A stretch of 64,000 nucleotides of DNA from Alphaproteobacteria bacterium. Its GTDB lineage: Bacteria > Pseudomonadota > Alphaproteobacteria > Micavibrionales > Micavibrionaceae. The stretch is from assembly GCA_021775915.1 (NCBI GenBank), contig JAJFGW010000007.1, forward strand, positions 25,371 through 89,370, written 5' to 3'. The notes under the pieces are model-generated. The model saw only the letters and a list, made by a program, of their open reading frames with translations. It did not search any database and was not told the origin of the DNA. A program made the position numbers and the translations under genes. Each line of letters begins with the position of its first letter. The first letter of the stretch is position 1. Shown in pieces: positions 16,236 to 25,332 of this stretch.

Positions 16236-18098
16236 TTATAAATCAAGCGGACGACGGTCATTTGAGAACATTTTATAAAACTCTCGATCCGTATCATGGA
16301 TATTGTTATCTTCCACGATCGTTGCCTTCAGGAACACAATGAGCTCCGTTTTAATTACTTCATCAACATGGTTCTTAAAGGCACTACCCAACATAGGAAT
16401 CTCGGATAAAATCGGTACACCTTGTTCTGTTGTCCGCTGTCTGTCCTGCATCAGACCACCCATAAGAACAGCTTCCCCCGAGTTCATTTTAATAACGGAA
16501 TCAAACTCCTGAACCTGTACTATCGGCACAGAACTTCTAACGGCATTAAGAGTTCCTGGTCCGAACCCCGCTGCGGCCGCCTGCAGATCCACAGCAGGAT
16601 CAAACTCAAACGAGTCAATATTCGTAATCGTTGGTCTGATCGCCATAGAAATGCTCCGGTTATCCAAATCGACAGAAGGGAGAACATTGATAAGGACACC
16701 TTCCGGTACGTTACGAATTTCGCTATCGAGAGTTGTTGTTATACCCGCATCCGTCTGGGTTGTTTCAATATCAATCTCAAAATAAACTAAATTTTCCGAA
16801 ACATTAAGCACAGCAGACTGATTATTCAAAACTGTCATGCGCGGACTGGCCAAAGCCCGGACAACGCCAAACCTCTGCAGAGCACTAACAACCGCATTCA
16901 CATCGTTACCACCAACAGCAAGCGTTGCCCCAGCACCAGCTGTACCAGTCCCATCAAGAAAAGCCCCCTGAGGAAGCAGCATGCTTAAAGCTGCCTTCCC
17001 GGACACAGAAAACTCACTCCAGTTAATGCCCGTGTTATATTCGTCGGTCAGGGACACTTCCAAAATTTTAACTTCAACAAGAACCTGCGCCATAGCAGAA
17101 CGCTTGACCTCACGTAAATATTCATCAACTTCTTTTTGCTGCCTTTCCGTTGCAAAAACAGAAACAATACCCGCCTGCTTGTTCAGAGAAAAACTTGCCT
17201 TGTCCTTATCATCCGGCTGCCCGGACGAGGACTCCTGCCCTACCGGTGGCAATGAGCTAACTTGCAAGACTGCGGCAGGAGCCTGAACCTGAACGATTGG
17301 CTGCTCACCATCCCCACCCTCAACAACAACAGGAACCACAGGTGCCACAGGGTTTTGATCAACAACGCTAATTTGCGGCGTATTCGCCGTTCTGAGATTA
17401 CCAGCAGCAACAGTAACACCCAGGATTTGTGTCATATTTGTCTCCAGCTCCGCCCAAAAATCAGCCTCGCTTTCAGACGAAGACTCAAAAGCCGAACCTG
17501 TATTCGTTCCCGACCCGGTTACAACAGCAATGTCATTACGAACAGAGCTATTGTTTTTTCTTATATAGCTTAGGTAATCTACCTTGTATGTATGGCTATA
17601 TGGCCGATCCTTTTCCACACGCAAGACATCACCATCAAAATTATAACGCAGCCCTGAAATTTCAGCGATACGCTTTACGACCTGATCAAACGGCTTTTCT
17701 CTTGCTGTAAAAATAATCGACCCTTCAATACCTGGATCAAGCTCAAGATCAAAATTAGCCTGCTTGGCAAGCTCAAACAAAATATCGATAAGAGGCACAG
17801 TCTGGTTCACAGAAATTGAAACCAAAGGCATTGCCTTCAAACTCTCGGATGGCTGCGCTACATAAGGCTGAAAAGACGGTATACTGCTCATATCATCGCG
17901 GGCTTGTTGATCATGAAGAGGAAGGCGCGTTGCCATGGCATCCCGGTAATCCTGAAACTCCATATGAGCCGCTCTATCTGTTTTGAGCTGGTTGCGCGTC
18001 ATATCACACCCTGTCAAAGCGCTACAGGATGCCACAACACCAAGCGTCATGAGAAAAGTACGGGGAAGACCGGGGAGCTTATATAAATTAAACGACAT
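16236..18098 (-). CDS. mshL: Outer-membrane secretin, MshL/PilQ type, lipoprotein
   Basis: 620 aa. It forms the outer-membrane pore through which the pilus leaves. Lipobox CSALTGC at about residue 31; N-terminal STN domain around VNQTVPLIDILFELAKQANF; secretin domain from about residue 330 (VLVEVKILEVSLTDEYNTGI) to the end with the signature VPILSEIPMLGSAFK. The middle is Gln/Pro/Val-rich. ATG 18098 was chosen from GGTGG spaced 8 bases upstream and a clean signal peptide; an upstream frame adds residues without a signal. Confidence 0.92.
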   Translation of the reverse strand: MSFNLYKLPGLPRTFLMTLGVVASCSALTGCDMTRNQLKTDRAAHMEFQDYRDAMATRLPLHDQQARDDMSSIPSFQPYVAQPSESLKAMPLVSISVNQTVPLIDILFELAKQANFDLELDPGIEGSIIFTAREKPFDQVVKRIAEISGLRYNFDGDVLRVEKDRPYSHTYKVDYLSYIRKNNSSVRNDIAVVTGSGTNTGSAFESSSESEADFWAELETNMTQILGVTVAAGNLRTANTPQISVVDQNPVAPVVPVVVEGGDGEQPIVQVQAPAAVLQVSSLPPVGQESSSGQPDDKDKASFSLNKQAGIVSVFATERQQKEVDEYLREVKRSAMAQVLVEVKILEVSLTDEYNTGINWSEFSVSGKAALSMLLPQGAFLDGTGTAGAGATLAVGGNDVNAVVSALQRFGVVRALASPRMTVLNNQSAVLNVSENLVYFEIDIETTQTDAGITTTLDSEIRNVPEGVLINVLPSVDLDNRSISMAIRPTITNIDSFEFDPAVDLQAAAAGFGPGTLNAVRSSVPIVQVQEFDSVIKMNSGEAVLMGGLMQDRQRTTEQGVPILSEIPMLGSAFKNHVDEVIKTELIVFLKATIVEDNNIHDTDREFYKMFSNDRRPLDL

Positions 18099-18224
18099 GA
18101 TTTTTACCACCAGATGGTTTGAGATGTCACACATGGGAATAGCGTGAGCGAATTCTATTAACAATATTATAACAAAAACTACTTATCCACAATAGGGTAA
18201 AGTTAATCCACTGTTATGAATCAA

Positions 18225-19358
18225 CTATTCGGAGATTGATAAGAGAGAGGTGTCCATTTCTCTGAGAACTTCCTTGCCTTCTGATTCGCCAAGATCAATT
18301 TGCTGTATCTTAATTTTAAGATCTCCCGGCTGATCGGCATAGGTCAAAGCTGTATCTTCGGTAATCAGGCCCTCGCGATAGGCTCTTTCCAGTGATTGAT
18401 CAAATGAGCACATACCCATCTGGTTATTCTGCTCCATCACTTCCCTTATTTTGCCTATTTCGCCCTTATGAATAAGCTCCCGCACAAGCCCCTTGTTTAA
18501 CATTATTTCGATAACAACAGTCATACCGCCCTTGGTACAAGGCACAAGCCTCTGGGAGATAATGGCCTTAAGATTCATCGACAAATTAAGTCTGACCTGG
18601 CTTTGATATTCTTCGGGGAACATGTTCACAACACGTTCAATCGACTGGTAAGCATTCGTTGTATGCAGCGTTGCCAAACACAAATGGCCTGTTTCAGCTG
18701 CGGTTAGGGCCTGCTCCGTTACTTCGCGATCCCTGATCTCACCAACAAGAATAACGTCAGGGCGCTGCCGCAGCGAATTTTTCAAAGCAATGGCGTAAGA
18801 TTCCGTATCAACCCCAACCTCGCGCTGGGTTATAACCGACTTTGCATGCTCATGAAAATACTCAATCGGATCTTCAATCGTAATAATATGCCCCTGCTCC
18901 CTCTGGTTCCGGTAATTAATCATCGAAGCCAGTGTCGTTGATTTACCAGAGCCCGTCGCGCCCGTCACGAGGATCAAACCCCTTTTCTCAAGAGCCAGAT
19001 TTTCTAGCAATTTCGGCAATCTCAGCTCATCAAAGCTGGGGATTTTAGAAATAATACGGCGCAAAACAAGCGCCGGGTGTTGCCTCTGCCGCATAACATT
19101 CACGCGATATCGGCCATACTGCCCCACATCAAGCGAGGTATTTAATTCCATATGCGTTTCAAATTCGCGGCGCTGCCTGTTCGTTAATACGGAAGACAAT
19201 ATTTCGTTGATCTCATCAGCAGTCAAAGGCTCTTCTCTAGCAGGCTCCATAACCCCTTCAATGCGCAATGTAGGAGGAAAGCCAACCGTCAGATAAAGGT
19301 CACTGGCTTCCCTTTCATTCATCGCCGTAAAATATTGAAGGACTACAGGTGAGGTCAA
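18225..19358 (-). CDS. PilT/PilU-type pilus retraction ATPase
   Basis: 377 aa. Walker A GATGSGKST at 133-141, ITIEDPIEYFH, the His-box LATLHTTNAYQSIERV and GEIRDREV identify a PilT-class ATPase. The sequence CSFDQSLERAYREG near residue 325 and the position after pilT suggest a PilU-like role assisting retraction. The start overlaps the pilT stop by four bases. Confidence 0.9.
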   Translation of the reverse strand: MTSPVVLQYFTAMNEREASDLYLTVGFPPTLRIEGVMEPAREEPLTADEINEILSSVLTNRQRREFETHMELNTSLDVGQYGRYRVNVMRQRQHPALVLRRIISKIPSFDELRLPKLLENLALEKRGLILVTGATGSGKSTTLASMINYRNQREQGHIITIEDPIEYFHEHAKSVITQREVGVDTESYAIALKNSLRQRPDVILVGEIRDREVTEQALTAAETGHLCLATLHTTNAYQSIERVVNMFPEEYQSQVRLNLSMNLKAIISQRLVPCTKGGMTVVIEIMLNKGLVRELIHKGEIGKIREVMEQNNQMGMCSFDQSLERAYREGLITEDTALTYADQPGDLKIKIQQIDLGESEGKEVLREMDTSLLSISE

Positions 19359-20563
19359 AATGAATACCCCTCACCGTCATCACCGCCACCCTGAGCATCG
19401 CCACCACCAGAGGCAGCAGCGCTCATTTTCTTCTTCCCGGAGCCGGCATCATCATCGCTTATACGTCCCCCGCCCAAAGAAGCAGAGGCTACATTTTCAT
19501 CACGATCCTCGTCTTCTTCATCTGTCGATTTAAGAAGAGCGCGCCGCGCTTCTTCCTTCTCAATAATCCCCTCTTCAAGCAGAGCCTTGATGGCATCCTC
19601 CATCGTAACCATGCCGTAACGTGAGCCGGTCTGAATCATGGAGTAAAGCTGCGCCACCTGATTTTCACGAATTAGATTTCGTACGGCATTAGTGCCCACA
19701 AGTATTTCATAAGCCCCGACACGCCCCTTACCATCAGCACGCTTTAAAAGATTTTGAGAAACTACGCCCTGCAAAGAACTCGCCAGCATCGCCCTGACCA
19801 TCTCTTTATCCCCCGTCGGAAACACGTCAATAATCCTATCGACCGTTTTTGGTGCTGTGTTGGAGTGCAATGTTGCAAAAACAAGGTGCCCCGTCTCTGC
19901 TGCTGTCATCGCCAATGAAATTGTTTCATAGTCCCGCATCTCACCAACAAGAATAACATCCGGATCTTCCCGCAAGGAACTGCGCAACGCCTTCGCAAAA
20001 GACTTTGTGTCCGGCCCGATTTCCCTGTGATTTACCAAGCTATTTTTTGACACATGAAAAAATTCAACCGGGTCTTCAATCGTCACAATATGGCGGCTTT
20101 CATGCTCATTAATGTAATCAATCATCGAAGCCAGAGATGTCGACTTACCACTACCGGTCGGCCCCGTAATAAGAACCAGCCCTTTTTCCAACTGGGCAAA
20201 GCGCCGCATAATCGCCGGTAACTCCAGTTCTTCCATCGTTGGAATAAGCGAGGGAATACTACGAAAAACAGCAGCCGTGCCTGTTCTTGTCGTAAAAGCA
20301 TTGACCCGGAAACGGGCTTTTTCACCAAAGGCTATCGCAAAGTCTAGCTCCAGCTCCCGTTCAAACTCCGCACGCTGGTCCTCGGTCATGAAGGAATAAA
20401 TCATCGAGCGAATGTCATCGCTTTCAAGCGGATCAGCTTTAACCCGCTTCAGGTCGCCATGAGTTCGAATAACAGGCGGATTTTTCGGGCTCAAATGCAA
20501 GTCCGAAGCCTCGTTTTGTATTGTAAAAGCAAGTAATTGGGTAATATCCAATGGTTCCTCCAC
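19355..20563 (-). CDS. pilT: Pilus retraction ATPase PilT with acidic tail
   Basis: 402 aa. Walker A GPTGSGKST at 134-142, IVTIEDPVEFFH, GEMRDYETISLAMTAAETGH and FATLHSNTAPKTVDRIIDVF define PilT. The last ~60 residues are an unusual Asp/Glu then Gly/Ser-rich tail (STDEEDEDRDENVASAS onward), absent from textbook PilT. Two retraction ATPases beside an MSHA-like apparatus imply a retractable pilus. Confidence 0.92.
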   Translation of the reverse strand: MEEPLDITQLLAFTIQNEASDLHLSPKNPPVIRTHGDLKRVKADPLESDDIRSMIYSFMTEDQRAEFERELELDFAIAFGEKARFRVNAFTTRTGTAAVFRSIPSLIPTMEELELPAIMRRFAQLEKGLVLITGPTGSGKSTSLASMIDYINEHESRHIVTIEDPVEFFHVSKNSLVNHREIGPDTKSFAKALRSSLREDPDVILVGEMRDYETISLAMTAAETGHLVFATLHSNTAPKTVDRIIDVFPTGDKEMVRAMLASSLQGVVSQNLLKRADGKGRVGAYEILVGTNAVRNLIRENQVAQLYSMIQTGSRYGMVTMEDAIKALLEEGIIEKEEARRALLKSTDEEDEDRDENVASASLGGGRISDDDAGSGKKKMSAAASGGGDAQGGGDDGEGYSF

Positions 20564-20665
20564 ACACAGAAAAAAACTCTTCTGCCTTATTTTTAACTGA
20601 AAATTACGAACGGAAAGTAAACAAAACTCAATTATTTATCAGAATGATAGAATAAAGACCTTCAC

Positions 20666-21463
20666 CTATTGTACCCCGATCAGCGGTACAATTTCCAGCC
20701 CCTGTAAAAGCAAACAAACATAGAGCGACAAAATAAGGGCCGGACCGAAGGGAAACACTTGTTTTTTAAGGAAAAATTGGTAATAAAGCCCTAAGGCAAC
20801 ACCGCATAATCCAGAAAATATAAGAAAAAATGGCAAATAAGGAAGCCCCAGCCACAAACCTGACAGCGCAAAAAACTTTACGTCCCCCATGCCAAGCGCT
20901 TCTTTTTTAAGAATGCTCCCCATTATACAGCCTACACCCCAGACAATAAGCGCAAAAACCACCATTCCCGCTATTTTCGAAAGAATTTGCGCATCAAAAC
21001 CATTGCTAAGTGCTTGATAAACAATAAAAATCAACGCCAGGGCAGCAGCAAGAAAAATCAGCTGGTTGGGTAAGATCATATACTCCAGATCAATAACAAA
21101 AAGCGCCACCAACAAGGGCACAGCCGCCATAATGATAAAAGCAGGCACTGTAAATCCCCAAACAAAGTAAATCCCCAAGCACCCCAGCGCCGTAAATAAT
21201 TCAATCAACGGATAGCGCCCATCGATTGCTGCGCTGCAATGTCGGCATTTTCCTTTTAAGAAGACCCACGAAAAGAAGGGAATAAGATCTTGGGCTTTAA
21301 GAGGATTCTTACAATGTGGGCACAACGATCTGGCTGCACTCTTTCTGCCGTCCTTATCACCCTTTATGCCTATCCATGAAATTTCACGGGGCACACGCCA
21401 ACACAACGCCGTCGCAAAGCTGCCAAAAACCAGCCCTAGAAATAAGACAAAGGCTATTTCCAT
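20666..21463 (-). CDS. pilD: Prepilin leader peptidase / N-methyltransferase
   Basis: 265 aa, about eight membrane segments. PilD cleaves prepilin leaders and methylates the new N-terminus. It has both zinc-type CxxC pairs (LCPHCKNPL and CRHCSAAIDGRYP) and the two catalytic aspartates, one in VIDLEYMILPNQL and one in GMGDVKFF. I placed the start at ATG 21463 (MEIAFVLFLGLVFGSFATAL), 16 bases after the preceding stop; the longer frame would overlap the TPR gene and has no peptidase homology. Confidence 0.92.
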   Translation of the reverse strand: MEIAFVLFLGLVFGSFATALCWRVPREISWIGIKGDKDGRKSAARSLCPHCKNPLKAQDLIPFFSWVFLKGKCRHCSAAIDGRYPLIELFTALGCLGIYFVWGFTVPAFIIMAAVPLLVALFVIDLEYMILPNQLIFLAAALALIFIVYQALSNGFDAQILSKIAGMVVFALIVWGVGCIMGSILKKEALGMGDVKFFALSGLWLGLPYLPFFLIFSGLCGVALGLYYQFFLKKQVFPFGPALILSLYVCLLLQGLEIVPLIGVQ

Positions 21464-21479
21464 CGAAAAAGGCAAAGCT

Positions 21480-23204
21480 CTAACGCCGGCGTAATATGGA
21501 GAGACGGTCGTAAATGGTGTCACGGGGAATAGAGCGACCACTCGAATAAATCGCATCCATTTCAAGTGCTTGTTCGTAATGTTTCACGGCACTCTTCGCA
21601 TCCCCATTACGGTCGGCAATGATCGCCATATTAAACGCATGCTGCGCATTTTTAGGCTCCATACTGGAAGCAATACCAAGGTAGCGCATAGCATCATCAT
21701 AATGACCAAGATCTGCCTGCGTTATCCCAATCTGGGCGGCAATACCGGCATTATTGGGGTGCTTCTCATGCAGATCCATTAAACGCCTTAAAGCAACCGA
21801 AGGATATTGCTGCCTAAGCAAGCCCAGCATATTTAGCATGGCATCCGCATCATTAGGCTTAACATCGAGCACTTCCTCGTAACTTCTAATCGCCGACTCA
21901 ATCCGGCCGGAGTTTTGCTGCGCCACGGCCCGCCCCATCAAAATGCGAGGATCCCGAGAGTTTTTCTTATAAAGCTGGTCAAACATATCAAGTGCAGACT
22001 CGTAACGTTTCAGTTTCAGGGCTCTATTAGCGGAAACGAGTAACGCTTCCGGGTTTTGTGCTTCATGTGTTTTATTCACGACAACATATTGCGTTGCCGG
22101 TTCCAGAACCGGGTCAACCTCGCGCAGTCCCACGGCAGCAGCCATCGGTCCTGTCGGCACTCTGCCATCAAAATAAGTTTCTGACGCAGATGCAATATTC
22201 GAAGAATCCACAGGCAACGCGGCGACCTCCTGAACTTCTTCTTTAAAAGCAGCAACAGGCTTCGCCGGAGCTTCAGTCACCTCAGGGGTAACAGGCGAAA
22301 TGACCGGAGGCTCTACTTCCGTAACTTCCGCAACATCCACCTGAGCAACATCAAAAGCCTCATCCGCTACAGGCGGCGACATAAGGTCGTCCGGCGCATC
22401 AAAAGGCATAGGCTCCATAGGCGTCAACTCTGCGGCCTCGGATACGGCTTCCTTTTCTTCAGAAAATTTTAAGTCAAATAACTCATCAGCTACGCTCTGC
22501 TCTTCCAAAACAGAAGGGGCGACAGGAACCTCTAAAACATTTTCCGGTTGTGGCGGCGCAATCTCCGTGACCTGATCCACTTCCGGAATTTCCGGCACCA
22601 TTTCAGCAACCTCCACAGGAACAGGCGAAGCTTCATTCTGATTAACCGTAGGCTGCGGCAACGAATCCGAGAAGGAATCATCAGGGACCTGAGCAAAGGA
22701 CGAGCCTTCGGTAATGTCTTCTACTGCCTGGGCCGGTGCTTTATCCTGCGGCGCCGTTGCTGCAGAGAAAGGGCTGAACTCAGGAGCTTGCACAACATAA
22801 GGCGTTTCAGGTTGGGGCAACTCTGTCGCTGTACCCTGCCCCAAAATCTGAGGGTTCATAACGATATAACCACCCGCGCCTGCTGCAATAACAAGAACCA
22901 TAATCGGGGCCATCATCTTTTTGAGGGCAAAACCACCGCCCCCCGATAAACCACCATCCTCATCTGCAAAATCTATATTTTCGTCCCCGGTAATATCTAC
23001 ATCGAGATCCTGCCCAAAATCATCCTCCAGCTCCGGTTCCAATTCCGGCGGCACACTAGCAGAAAGGACTTCAGCAGAAACTTCGTCAATCTCCGGCTCG
23101 ATCTCAAGAGGAGTTTCATTCTCTACCACCTCACCACCGGCGTTCCCGGCTTCAGTGTTTTCCTCCAACCCAAGATTTTTATCGTCTTTTTCGTCTGAAG
23201 TCAT
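21480..23204 (-). CDS. Membrane-anchored TPR protein (MshN-like)
   Basis: 574 aa: an acidic cytoplasmic head (~95 residues), one membrane segment (about 99-116, APIMVLVIAAGAGGYIVM), a long Glu/Pro/Val-rich periplasmic linker (~250 residues), then at least four TPR units from about residue 380 (YESALDMFDQLYKKNSRDPR, GRIESAIRSYEEVLDVKPND, GHYDDAMRYLGIASSMEPKN). This is the layout of MshN-type pilus proteins. ATG 23204 is chosen because AAGGA lies ten bases upstream; an in-frame GTG at 23237 lacks this. Confidence 0.8.
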   Translation of the reverse strand: MTSDEKDDKNLGLEENTEAGNAGGEVVENETPLEIEPEIDEVSAEVLSASVPPELEPELEDDFGQDLDVDITGDENIDFADEDGGLSGGGGFALKKMMAPIMVLVIAAGAGGYIVMNPQILGQGTATELPQPETPYVVQAPEFSPFSAATAPQDKAPAQAVEDITEGSSFAQVPDDSFSDSLPQPTVNQNEASPVPVEVAEMVPEIPEVDQVTEIAPPQPENVLEVPVAPSVLEEQSVADELFDLKFSEEKEAVSEAAELTPMEPMPFDAPDDLMSPPVADEAFDVAQVDVAEVTEVEPPVISPVTPEVTEAPAKPVAAFKEEVQEVAALPVDSSNIASASETYFDGRVPTGPMAAAVGLREVDPVLEPATQYVVVNKTHEAQNPEALLVSANRALKLKRYESALDMFDQLYKKNSRDPRILMGRAVAQQNSGRIESAIRSYEEVLDVKPNDADAMLNMLGLLRQQYPSVALRRLMDLHEKHPNNAGIAAQIGITQADLGHYDDAMRYLGIASSMEPKNAQHAFNMAIIADRNGDAKSAVKHYEQALEMDAIYSSGRSIPRDTIYDRLSILRRR

Positions 23205-23311
23205 TGCTCTGATATCCTTATCCGGGCTGATTGCCACGAACCATGTGAAGTGTAAAAATATTTTACCATTGTGAATCTAACAAAAATTTGGGAAGCAGGT
23301 AAATCTTTTCT

Positions 23312-24070
23312 CTAAAAGGAAAGAGGTAAACCACAGTTTTCTATAATATGAAGGAAAGCACGTTCCATATTATCGTCCCCTCCTTCTTTCTTTAACTCTT
23401 CCGGCGTCCCTGTAAAAATCAACTGACCTGCGCTTAAAACGCTGACACGATCACAAATTTCATTCATATCAGCAAGAATATGCGAACTTAAAAAAATGGT
23501 GCGCCCGGCGGCCCTTACTTCCTGCAACATACCCTTAACCATCGTCCTCGCCTGCGGATCAAGACCGCTCATAGGCTCATCAAGAATTAGCAAAGGGCAC
23601 TCTGTCAACAAAGTGGCGAGCAACCCCAACTTCTGACGCATCCCCTTTGAATAGGTTTGAACGCGATTTTTTAAAACATGCGGATCAAGAGCCAAACGCT
23701 CTGACGCCGCAAAAACCTTATCCTGATCATGCGATACACCATAAAGATTGGTCGTAAATTTTAAAAATTCAATACCGGTTAAAAACCACGGCGGCTCAAA
23801 ACGTTCCGGTAAATACGCTATAAGCTTTTTACTATCCGGGTGGTGCCTGTCCTTACCCTCAATCGTAATCGTCCCTTTATTGCATTCACGCAATCCCAGA
23901 ATCGCCTTAATCAAGGTTGTTTTGCCCGCTCCGTTCAGACCTATAAGCCCGAATGTCTGCCCATGGGAAACCTCCAGACCAAGCCCTTGTATAACCTTAT
24001 GACTGCCATAACCTAGATAAACATCATTAACATTCAGGGCACAGACGGCATTGTCCTCGTCCGGCATCAT
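23312..24070 (-). CDS. ABC transporter ATP-binding protein
   Basis: 252 aa. Walker A GLNGAGKTT at about 43-51, signature YSKGMRQKLGLLATLL, Walker B LLILDEPMSGLDPQ and switch His in FLSSHILADM. It is closest in layout to NosF/CcmA-type ATPases that pair with ABC-2 permeases. Its start overlaps the MshK-like gene by four bases, so it is translated as part of the pilus operon. The permease partner is probably the one at 15.4-16.2 kb. Confidence 0.9.
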   Translation of the reverse strand: MMPDEDNAVCALNVNDVYLGYGSHKVIQGLGLEVSHGQTFGLIGLNGAGKTTLIKAILGLRECNKGTITIEGKDRHHPDSKKLIAYLPERFEPPWFLTGIEFLKFTTNLYGVSHDQDKVFAASERLALDPHVLKNRVQTYSKGMRQKLGLLATLLTECPLLILDEPMSGLDPQARTMVKGMLQEVRAAGRTIFLSSHILADMNEICDRVSVLSAGQLIFTGTPEELKKEGGDDNMERAFLHIIENCGLPLSF

Positions 24071-24669
24071 AGCGGGGCAACACCCGGAAGAAAAATTCGC
24101 GTATCAAGATTAAAGCGCTGGTGCTGCTGCAAGCGAATCGGGAAAACAAGATTTGTAAAACTATCGATCCATTTTAGCTCGATATAATCTTCGCTGACCT
24201 TAATGTCGAGAATTTGTTTGGGAATGGCATCAGGCGTCACGCGTTGACCATTAAGCCAGACAATCCAGCTTTCAGTCGACGTATACACAATACCGCCGAG
24301 ACTAAGCTCCCTTATGCCGCGAATTTTGTTTTGAGATGGCGCCTTATTATCCAAAGATGCGCCAGGATCAGGTGGCCGCGTCCTAAATCTACGCTTCGCT
24401 TCTTGCAGCAATCTGTGTTGCCACAAAGTAAAAAACATCGTGCTCAACTCCTGAGGCTGAACTTCCGGCTGGCGCAATTTTAAATTCCGGTTATACGCCT
24501 CTTCAATCCCCATATATAAATTAGGATCAAGCAAGGCATCATCAACGTCCTGCACTTCAGCAGCACCGCTCACGCCGCCACCCTGCGCCATAACAGGAGA
24601 GGTAATGAACGCCCCAAGCGCCATTACTAATCCAAAAAACATGTATTTCATCACGTTTAACAAACTCAT
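24067..24669 (-). CDS. MshK/PilP-like periplasmic protein
   Basis: 200 aa. Signal peptide ending near SPVMAQ (about 29), then a helical stretch and a C-terminal strand-rich domain with LGGIVYTSTESWIVWLNGQR and DIKVSEDYIELKWID. This matches the pattern of MshK, GspC and PilP domains that link inner-membrane complexes to the secretin. It sits directly after the MshJ-like gene, as in msh operons. The assignment rests on pattern and position. Confidence 0.7.
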   Translation of the reverse strand: MSLLNVMKYMFFGLVMALGAFITSPVMAQGGGVSGAAEVQDVDDALLDPNLYMGIEEAYNRNLKLRQPEVQPQELSTMFFTLWQHRLLQEAKRRFRTRPPDPGASLDNKAPSQNKIRGIRELSLGGIVYTSTESWIVWLNGQRVTPDAIPKQILDIKVSEDYIELKWIDSFTNLVFPIRLQQHQRFNLDTRIFLPGVAPL

Positions 24670-24675
24670 ACCTAC

Positions 24676-25332
24676 CTAAAAGTCCCCCGAACCAAACTCG
24701 TCCAAAGTCCTTACATCTCCCTCCGGCACCATTGTCCGCCAAACAAAGTCCAGATTCCCCCTGATCAGCGTCGTAGAGATTCCCGAACCAATCTGCCTTA
24801 AGGTTGCCTCGTTAACGTCAAGAACACGCTCCAGAGTAACGCTTTGAATAGACATGTGCCCCGGAAATGCATTTTCCATCCAATATATAAAACTATAAAA
24901 ATCAAGGTCGTCTATAGCCTCAACACCAATTCTGATGGGCGTACTGAGAATAACGTACCCCATACCGTCTGTAGCCTTATGCCCTACGACATTCGCAGAG
25001 CTGATATTGTAACTGGCGCGCAAAACCTTCGTGTATTCTTGAATACTCAGAATACGCCGCCTTGCCACAAGCCTGTTCTGGTCACTCATGAAACCGGCTG
25101 CCTGCAAGTCTTCAAAGCGCTCTTTTTGCTGCTGGATTTGCTGAAAATCGTTTCTCAAACGGTCAGACTCAGCACGCTTAGCTGCAATTTGCGCCCGGGT
25201 TGAACGAAGTTGACGCTCCAGTCCCTCATTTTCAGGAAACACATACATATATGTCGCCGCGCCCAGAGCAATATTAGCGGCAAGCAAAACAATAAGGATT
25301 AGTATTCTTTTAATACCAAGGACCTGAATCAT
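24676..25332 (-). CDS. PilO/MshJ-like inner-membrane alignment protein
   Basis: 218 aa. One membrane segment (about 9-27, RILILIVLLAANIALGAAT), a coiled coil (about 35-75, rich in Arg/Gln/Glu), then a ferredoxin-like periplasmic domain including LDFYSFIYWMENAFPGHMSI, which is the PilO-type signature region. It overlaps the MshI-like gene by four bases. Expected to form the inner-membrane alignment complex with MshI and MshK. Confidence 0.82.
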   Translation of the reverse strand: MIQVLGIKRILILIVLLAANIALGAATYMYVFPENEGLERQLRSTRAQIAAKRAESDRLRNDFQQIQQQKERFEDLQAAGFMSDQNRLVARRRILSIQEYTKVLRASYNISSANVVGHKATDGMGYVILSTPIRIGVEAIDDLDFYSFIYWMENAFPGHMSIQSVTLERVLDVNEATLRQIGSGISTTLIRGNLDFVWRTMVPEGDVRTLDEFGSGDF

